From positions 34,177,653 through 34,241,652 of the forward strand of contig NC_079478.1 of the NCBI RefSeq assembly GCF_026230105.1: DNA of 64,000 nucleotides, given 5' to 3'. Positions 58,291-64,000 of the stretch are shown here, piece by piece. The notes under the pieces are model-generated. The model had not been told where the DNA came from. It searched no databases and saw only the letters and a program-made list of their open reading frames with translations. This DNA is from Diorhabda sublineata. Taxonomy: Eukaryota > Arthropoda > Insecta > Coleoptera > Chrysomelidae. Numbering within the stretch: the stretch's first letter is position 1; each line of letters begins with the position of its first letter. The position numbers and the translations under genes are program-made.

Positions 58291-60541
58291 CAGATAAACA
58301 TGAGTCGTTATCAAAGGACATGGAACATCTCAACCATAGAAAGGTGAACTCACCATCTTATGTTGTGAGTAGATATCTGGATCAGTCTCCATGGAGAAGT
58401 GAATTACTACTACACCCAAATGCTATCTAGACATAAATACACATAGATCCTAAATTTGATATTGCATGGAAGAACCTAACCAAAAATGGTGAGTACGTCT
58501 TCTTCATATGTTCTGCTTCGTATTACCTTGGCAAACGCATTTCTAGGAATAGTTACAAATAGAAAAATGGTGTGGGGTGTACTCTTATTAGAGATTACGT
58601 GAAAAGCCACGAGCACATTCACAGGTGGGGTGTTTAAAGAAGTTCATAGGGAAGAAAAGTGAAAATTGAGATAAAGGAAGGAATTGGAGAAAGGAAAAAC
58701 CCTTTCCCTCCCTCAAACGATGAACTTATGGGGGTAACAGCAGTTAGAAGTATTGAAAATATTATCGAGACAGAATTTAAAGTTTTTATTATTAGAAAAT
58801 CTTTTGTCACCTAACCTATAAGAACAAACCACAAATTTTCTCCAATTTTAGTTATTTGAGGTCAAGGGGAAAACGCGACAAAGAAATAAATAAGAATTAT
58901 GAGTGTGTTGGGTGATTTATTTTAGCATAAAAATATCATTTACAAGGAATAATTTTATTATTAATTTGAAATATTAAATACAATCAATTAAATACATCTA
59001 TACTAGTTAAAAGGATATGATAATGTATAATAAAATCCCACAACCGTAAAATCCACAATATCACAGCTAAATTACTAATAGTTATTTACAATGTACATTT
59101 TCTTTTTATAAAAATTTCATCCGATGTTTAAAATTTAGTTTCACTCTTAACCTTGGTACATAAGAAAATCTTAAATGGAAAGCTTCTTCGAGGGAATTAA
59201 ATCTACATTTCAAATTACGATTCCAGGTGTAAACCAGGCGATTTTCCGATTCCTGTTTTCTGTAGTACTGTAAGAGTATAGAAAATACTTAAAATTCGTC
59301 AAATCAAATCAAATTTTTTTGATACGAAGATTACAAGAGTTCCATCAAGATGGAAAATAATGGGGTACTAGGAAGCAATGAACTAGAAAATAATAAGTGT
59401 GACGACACAAATTCAGTAATTCAGTACAAATTTGTTTGTTGTGTTAAAAGAACTGAGCGAGTGCTCAATAGTGAGGTTAGGATGCACAAACCAATTGAAA
59501 AATTGGAAAAAGAAGTCGTTTCAGCAAGTAGATGAAAGTAAACTTAAACGGATCACCCAAGAGTCATTCAAGTAGTACCTGATTCCAGTGGAAAAAATGG
59601 ACTATGAATACAAGACTTTACAAGAATTGATTCAGTTTATATCCAATGTTTTCGTCGAACAACAAAACAGATTGAAGGCCTTCACCAGAACTAAAGTCTA
59701 CAACGAAGGTGAATACTTCAATATGGGATAGAGTTCTAATTTTGGAAAGGAAATAAGATGAATAAGAGGTGAAGGCACCTAAGCACCTTATCTTTCAAAA
59801 AATTATAAATAAAATAAAAGAAACATAAAGTTGGAGATAATTGAGTAACTAGACATTCATAAACTAAGAAAACATAAGAATGACCCAATATTGGTGAGTA
59901 TTAGCGATGTAACCACGAAGAAAGGAGCAATAAAAAGAGTTCGAGACTCTAGGGGAATAATGGTCTCGAAATTTGTTCACTAGGGAAACAATAAAAGGAT
60001 TTATATAAATGGGGATGTGTTAATGGAAAAGTAAGAAGCAAGATTAGGGAAAATAAGGTCGGAAAGGGACTTATTCTACATGGGCGTTTGGAATCTTATA
60101 TAAAAAAATAAAAACTTTAACAACAGAGGGGGTCAAATAAGGTTTTAGATGAATATAAAGTATTCATCAGAGGTAAATATTTTTGACGATGTTTCGAATA
60201 CTAATTTAATAAGATCAGCTCGTAATATTCAAGGAATGTGTTCAAAAAATGTCAGGAACTCATTTTATTTATAATTAGAGATAGTCCAGATCTAGTAAAT
60301 AATTGTCCTACTAAGGATGATGATAAGTATGGGATATAAGTGAAAAAAAAAAACTCCAAATTGTGGTAATAGTGAAGTAGAAGCATATTTTTAAGATTTT
60401 CCTGCACCAGGACAAGATTTATAACAAAATATGTTTGTTGAAACAATTAAATCATGATGAGGAAAAGCTTTATCTTGTTTGTAATAGAACTTAATCAAAA
60501 TTAATTCACATTTTCATGTAATTGAGAAATAAATATTTTTG
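58291..60541. other. Intergenic region between the convergent genes
   Basis: About 2.2 kb with no recognised gene. Plus-strand frames 58245-58430 and 59350-59535 and the minus frame 60252-60446 show no known features. The right part is likely the 3' UTR of the minus-strand RhoGEF; a minus-strand aataaa (tttatt at 60262) could be its poly(A) signal. Confidence 0.45.
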
Positions 60542-60673
60542 TTACGATCTTAGACCCATTCCGTTGATCATGATATTCGCCAGGGCATTTCTTCGTTTCC
60601 TCCATGCTCCCATTCCTTGAGCGTGGTATTGAAGTTGTTTGTACCATATACTCGTTTGATCTTCATCTTCCGC
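60542..60673 (-). CDS. RhoGEF last exon: end of PH domain and C-terminus
   Basis: Read on the minus strand: acceptor ttattatttag|gcggaaga, 43 codons, stop taa (60544-60542). AEDEDQTSIWYKQLQYHAQG is the C-terminal helix of a PH domain, with the near-invariant Trp (IWYKQL). WRKRRNALANIMINGMGLRS then ends the protein. The phase (0) joins it to the exon at 62044-62268. No ATG starts it, so it is found only through splice signals and domain continuity. The intron before it is 1370 bp and houses a mariner relic. Confidence 0.88.
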   Translation of the reverse strand, partial: AEDEDQTSIWYKQLQYHAQGMGAWRKRRNALANIMINGMGLRS

Positions 60674-60959
60674 CTAAATAATAAAAAAATTATTCAAAAT
60701 AGAAAATGTTTACTGAACGTTACTCTTCTTTTTGTGTTTTTATTGCATTGGATTACACCGTATTTTTAGTGACGAAGAGAATCAAAAAATATCTTTGCAA
60801 AGATGAATATGACAATTAATCCGATCTTAACAGCTTTCTATAATCTATCTGCATGTCTTTTTTTCGAAAATACCACTAAAAACTGAGCTCATCTCAATAC
60901 CAAACCAAAAATTATTTCCTCTAGTTATAATTTTGGCAACTAAGTACTTTCGATTTTTA

Positions 60960-61995
60960 CCGATAGAGAGCGTTGCTTTATTTTTCGAATAACTTATGTT
61001 AGTGCTGTACTTTGCCATTTGTCACGCGATACTGGTAACAACGACGTAACTTTATAAGCAGGTCGTGTGCTATTTTTATTCCTAAAGGAAACAAAGCTGC
61101 TGCGGCTCACAAAGAAATATGTGAAGTTTATGGTGCTGATCGCTTAACAAACTACACGTGTCAGAATTGGTATAAAAAATTGTCTTCTGGAGATTTTTCT
61201 TTCAAAGATGAGCAACGTTGCGGTCGGCCAACTGAAGTTGATGATGACCAAGTCAAAGTCATTATTAAAGAGGATAACTATTCGAGAGGTTGCTAAGAGG
61301 CTACATGTATCGCACACAACAATTGAAAAACACTTAAATGTCTTGGACTAGTTATAAAGCTTGATATTTAGATACCTTACGAATTGAAAGAAATTCATTA
61401 ACACAAAGAATGGACCTTTTCTTCAAAAGAATCATCACTGGTGAGGAAAAATGGGTCCTGTACAGTAACATAGTTCGAAAAATATCACGGAACAAACACG
61501 ATGAACCAGCACAAACCACATCGAAAGTTGAAAAACAATATAAAAAGTTCATGCTGTCAGTTTGGTGGGATTGCAAAGGTGTTGTGTTTTTTGGGCTGCT
61601 TCCAAGGACCCAATCGATCAATTCTGATGTTCACTGTCAATTTACTGTCAACATTGAATGTAATTGGATGAAGCAATCAAAGAAAAATGGCCAGTATTGT
61701 CAAATCGGAAAGGTTTAGTGATAATCCCCATACATCTTTGATAACTCGTGGGAAACTATTGAATCTTGGATGGGAAATGATTCCATATACCCCATACAGC
61801 CCTGATTTGGCACCAAGTTTGCAGAATTATTTGAATGGTTATACTTTCACAAATGACGTTGACCTTCAATGTAACCTGGCTCAGTTTTTTGATGATAAGG
61901 ACCAGAAATTTTATGAGCGCGATATCATGAAGCTGAAAGAAAAATGGCGAAAAGTCATTGAGCAAAATGGGAAATATATTATTGATTAAAAACTA
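60960..61995 (+). pseudogene. Degenerate Hsmar1-type mariner transposase inside a RhoGEF intron
   Basis: On the plus strand (antisense to the host gene) the relic follows the order of a mariner transposase. NKAAAAHKEICEVYGADRLT and CQNWYKKLSSGDFSFKDEQR with CGRPTEVDDDQVK (61090-61260) form the N-terminal DNA-binding part. ITGEEKWVLYSN (about 61432) follows, with Glu where the first catalytic Asp belongs. SVWWDCKGVVFFGLLP (about 61558), PHTSLITRGKLLNLGW (about 61733) and YSPDLAPS joined directly to LQNYLNGYTFTNDVDL come next, with the third-Asp segment deleted. The intact C-terminus includes QKFYERDIMKLKEKW and IEQNGKYIID. Frameshifts occur near 61280 and 61690. The pattern is closest to the Hsmar1/cecropia-type group. 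Confidence 0.92.
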
Positions 61996-62043
61996 TTCTT
62001 TGTTAAAAAAAGTGTTTTATACTACAAAACTGATTTTGCTCAC

Positions 62044-62268
62044 CTTAAATATGAAAGTGTCCTTTCCCATTAACTCCTGTACTTCAAAATAGCTATGCCA
62101 CGCCGGATCTGCTGCTATAACACATCGATCCAAGTAAAGAGGATCCCTTAACAAGGTATATCGCCCGTTTTTATCTCTCACCAATAACAACGCTGCTTCT
62201 CTGATTCCGTTCTTCGCAAATACCAAGCCATTTTCTTCTGATCTTTCGGAATTTTTATTAACACAAGG
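62044..62268 (-). CDS. RhoGEF penultimate exon: middle of PH domain
   Basis: Minus strand: acceptor ttaattacag|ccttgtgt, donor atatttaag|gtgagc; 75 codons, phase 0 on both sides. PCVNKNSERSEENGLVFAKN is a loop, and then REAALLLVRDKNGRYTLLRD, PLYLDRCVIAADPAWHSYFE and VQELMGKDTFIFK supply the central beta strands of the PH domain. The short in-frame ATG often read as a start is internal; splice sites and continuity with the exons on either side define the real limits. Confidence 0.92.
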
Positions 62269-62333
62269 CTGTAATTAAAAAAATTGTATATATATTTAAG
62301 AAAACCGTACTAATTCTTCAAAAAATCTCTTAC

Positions 62334-63561
62334 CTTTCCGTTAATAACCAGCATGGCATTGACGGGTGTTAACTTGATGGTACGACCCTTTCTCCAATTG
62401 TTATCTGTGGGTTGCGTGAACAACAATTTTCCTTCTAGAGCGAATTTCGCTTCTTCGTGATTCCATTCCAAGACGTCCACGGCGATTTTTCTCAATTTTA
62501 TATTCACCAAATCCATTTCGGTACTAGATCTTCTACCGGAGCTACTCCCTATTCTCCTCCACAATTTACTTGGAACGTCCTTAGTCTGCGAATTCATATG
62601 ATTCAAATGTAATTCAATCTTGTGCTGGGCGTCTTTAAGCTCTTCTTTATTATCGTAATGAGGAGGTGTCACTTTATAGAGCCTCGCTAATAACAAGGGA
62701 TACTTGGTGACTCTCTGTACAGGTACCATCAGGAATGAGTTGAGATTCATTCTTCTTAACATTGTGTTTTCCATCTGGGATACTCTTAAAAATATCCTGA
62801 GAAGTTCCTTTTCTTTTTCTAAGCTAGCTAATAATAAACTAGCCGCCCCTTGGCGAACGCAGTAGGTTTCAAAAGCGTGTAACATGGGCATGGCTTCTAA
62901 AAATAACTTTCCGGTATTGACGGTTAAGAGATCTTCGTCGCCTTGCTCTTGAGCTATTTCCACAGCGTCTCTCAATCTCTCCGCCAGCGCCTGACTATTT
63001 TCCAATAGTTCTTCCACGTTAAGGAAGATCGCAGATAATTGATCAGGTGTTAGTAATCCGGCTACTAGCATCGGTTGATAAAATTCTTCTAGAATAATTT
63101 GTAAATCTTTGCTGTACTTTTCTTCGGTTTCTACTATTTCTGTGATTATTTCTTTCCGTTCCGATCGTTTTTTCACGCACTTTCTACAAAGCAACGATGC
63201 GTTTCCTGTGGCGTTTTCCAAAGTAGTTTCACAATCTTCGCACAGAGCGAAAATTTCTTGTTTCGATCTGTATTTACTCAGGGAACTTTTGCTCGTTTCG
63301 GATCCTACACCGGAATCGTTTCTTTCGACTTCCGCTCCTTTTTGTATAATCGTTTTTTCGTCGATGATGGATCCGGATATAATGAGAGAATTATCTTCGC
63401 TGGAGTCGCTCACTGTGCTCAATTGAGAAACGGGAATATCATCTTCGTTGTTTGAATTTGTCTGAAAGTAACCGTCACCGTCTTCTTGAACCAAACCTCT
63501 TTCTTTCGCGTCTACAAGATAGCTCAGTATGTCATATTTGGATGCTCCTTCAAATATAGAC
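62334..63561 (-). CDS. RhoGEF exon: Cys-pair motif, DH domain and start of PH domain
   Basis: Minus strand: acceptor tttatttag|gtctatat, donor aacggaaag|gtaaga; 409 whole codons after one base of a split codon. After SIFEGASKYDILSYLVDAKE comes an acidic Ser-rich linker, then a double Cys pair (CEDC and CRKC, residues about 107-128) of zinc-ribbon type. The DH domain follows at about 137-330: IITEIVETEEKYSKDLQIIL is its first helix and FLMVPVQRVTKYPLLLARLY its conserved third region. A Ser-rich hinge leads into the PH strands LEGKLLFTQPTDNNWRKGRT. DH-PH proteins exchange GDP for GTP on Rho-family GTPases at membranes. The 5' exons lie beyond the window, so the subfamily is left open. Confidence 0.95.
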
Positions 63562-63733
63562 CTAAATAAATGATGAAAAAGTAAATATAACTATTATTTT
63601 CGATAAATATTAGATTAAATTGATTGAAAAGTCAAACTTCAAGTATCTGTTATTGTTTTTGAGATATTTTATACCCATTGTCATTATCAACCGTCATTTA
63701 TGTGAACAAGTATCTACGTTACGTCCTTTTGTC
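63562..63733 (-). other. RhoGEF intron, start
   Basis: AT-rich intronic sequence upstream of the DH exon; nothing else is recognised. Confidence 0.5.
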
Positions 63734-63734
63734 T

Positions 63735-63998
63735 TAAGCCGATACCACACGATACGTCCAATGCTTCCAACGTTGGACGCTGGTATGATTAGACGCATCG
63801 TCGTAGTAGTGCAAGTCAAAGAAGCACCCAGCATTGGAACGTAGCTGGAACTAACACTTTTTGTACAACTACAGAAACTTCTTGTCCTCTTGGATGCATC
63901 GTGTAGTTGCAGCCCTGCAACCAGTCCAGTCTTCCTTCCAATGTTCGGCCGTAGGTTGGAACGCGAATGTTGGAGGCATCGTGTAGTACCGGCTTTAG
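63735..63998. mobile_element. MITE-like element with terminal inverted repeats in a RhoGEF intron
   Basis: The left end taagccgataccacacgatac (63735) is matched by the reverse complement of the right end, taaagccggtactacacgatg (63998 inward). Both are followed by a ccaatgcttccaacgtt-like block, and the motif gcatcgtgtagt also recurs internally near 63896. About 264 bp, non-coding, richer in G and C than its surroundings. The right end is within two bases of the window edge, so further sequence is needed to see the target-site duplication. Confidence 0.65.
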
Positions 63999-64000
63999 CT

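Noticed and set aside
59350..59535. Possible small gene between ph and the RhoGEF
   Set aside because: A 61-codon frame with no recognisable motif, no clear splice partners and a stop shortly after; not distinguishable from chance.
63109..63455. Plus-strand frames of 105 and 65 codons
   Set aside because: They lie opposite the conserved DH-domain exon of the minus-strand RhoGEF and have no homology of their own.

Overview
The window reads as AT-rich insect nuclear DNA. It has spliced genes with GT-AG introns, long repeat-filled introns, several mariner and non-LTR relics, and many short runs of the insect telomere motif TTAGG/CCTAA. I cannot fix the order; a beetle-like genome is a guess. 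No prokaryotic gene organisation, CRISPR array or phage-like module was seen.

Two genes can be supported. (1) polyhomeotic (ph), plus strand: fifteen exons between 32320 and 55535 join in one frame and carry the conserved LQCLETLAQKAG block, Gln-rich middle, HD1 motif, FCS zinc finger and C-terminal SAM domain of this Polycomb repressive complex 1 subunit. A small exon at 17108-17274 has the phase needed to supply the start codon; if it belongs, the model is 3681 nt (1226 residues) and intron 1 is 15 kb. (2) A Dbl-family RhoGEF, minus strand, enters from the right edge: its last three exons (63561 down to 60542) carry a Cys-pair motif, a DH domain and a split PH domain. The two genes converge tail to tail across 55.5-60.5 kb.

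Layout: 1-0.69 kb, a short GC-richer patch with no assignable gene. 0.69-12.73 kb, a satellite block: divergent modules, then about 21 near-identical copies of a 475-bp unit. 12.7-17.1 kb, AT-rich spacer with an R1-type LINE relic and a 570-bp fold-back element. 17.1-32.3 kb, probable ph intron 1, with a candidate SINE, a second satellite (19 copies of a 285-bp unit containing TTAGGTTAGG), a dead mariner, a hAT-derived fragment and a mariner scrap. 32.3-55.5 kb, ph exons; the introns hold two LINE fragments, a mariner relic with an internally amplified segment, MITE-like elements, a 355-bp duplication, a degenerate minisatellite and a dispersed repeat with a heat-shock-element-like core. 55.5-60.5 kb, ph 3' flank with a large fold-back. 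60.5-64 kb, the RhoGEF, with a dead Hsmar1-type mariner in its last intron and a TIR element in the next intron.

The most unusual points are the two homogenised satellites beside and apparently inside a chromatin-regulator gene, the mariner relic with a repeated internal segment, and the HSE-like intronic repeat. No convincing new molecular system is encoded here.
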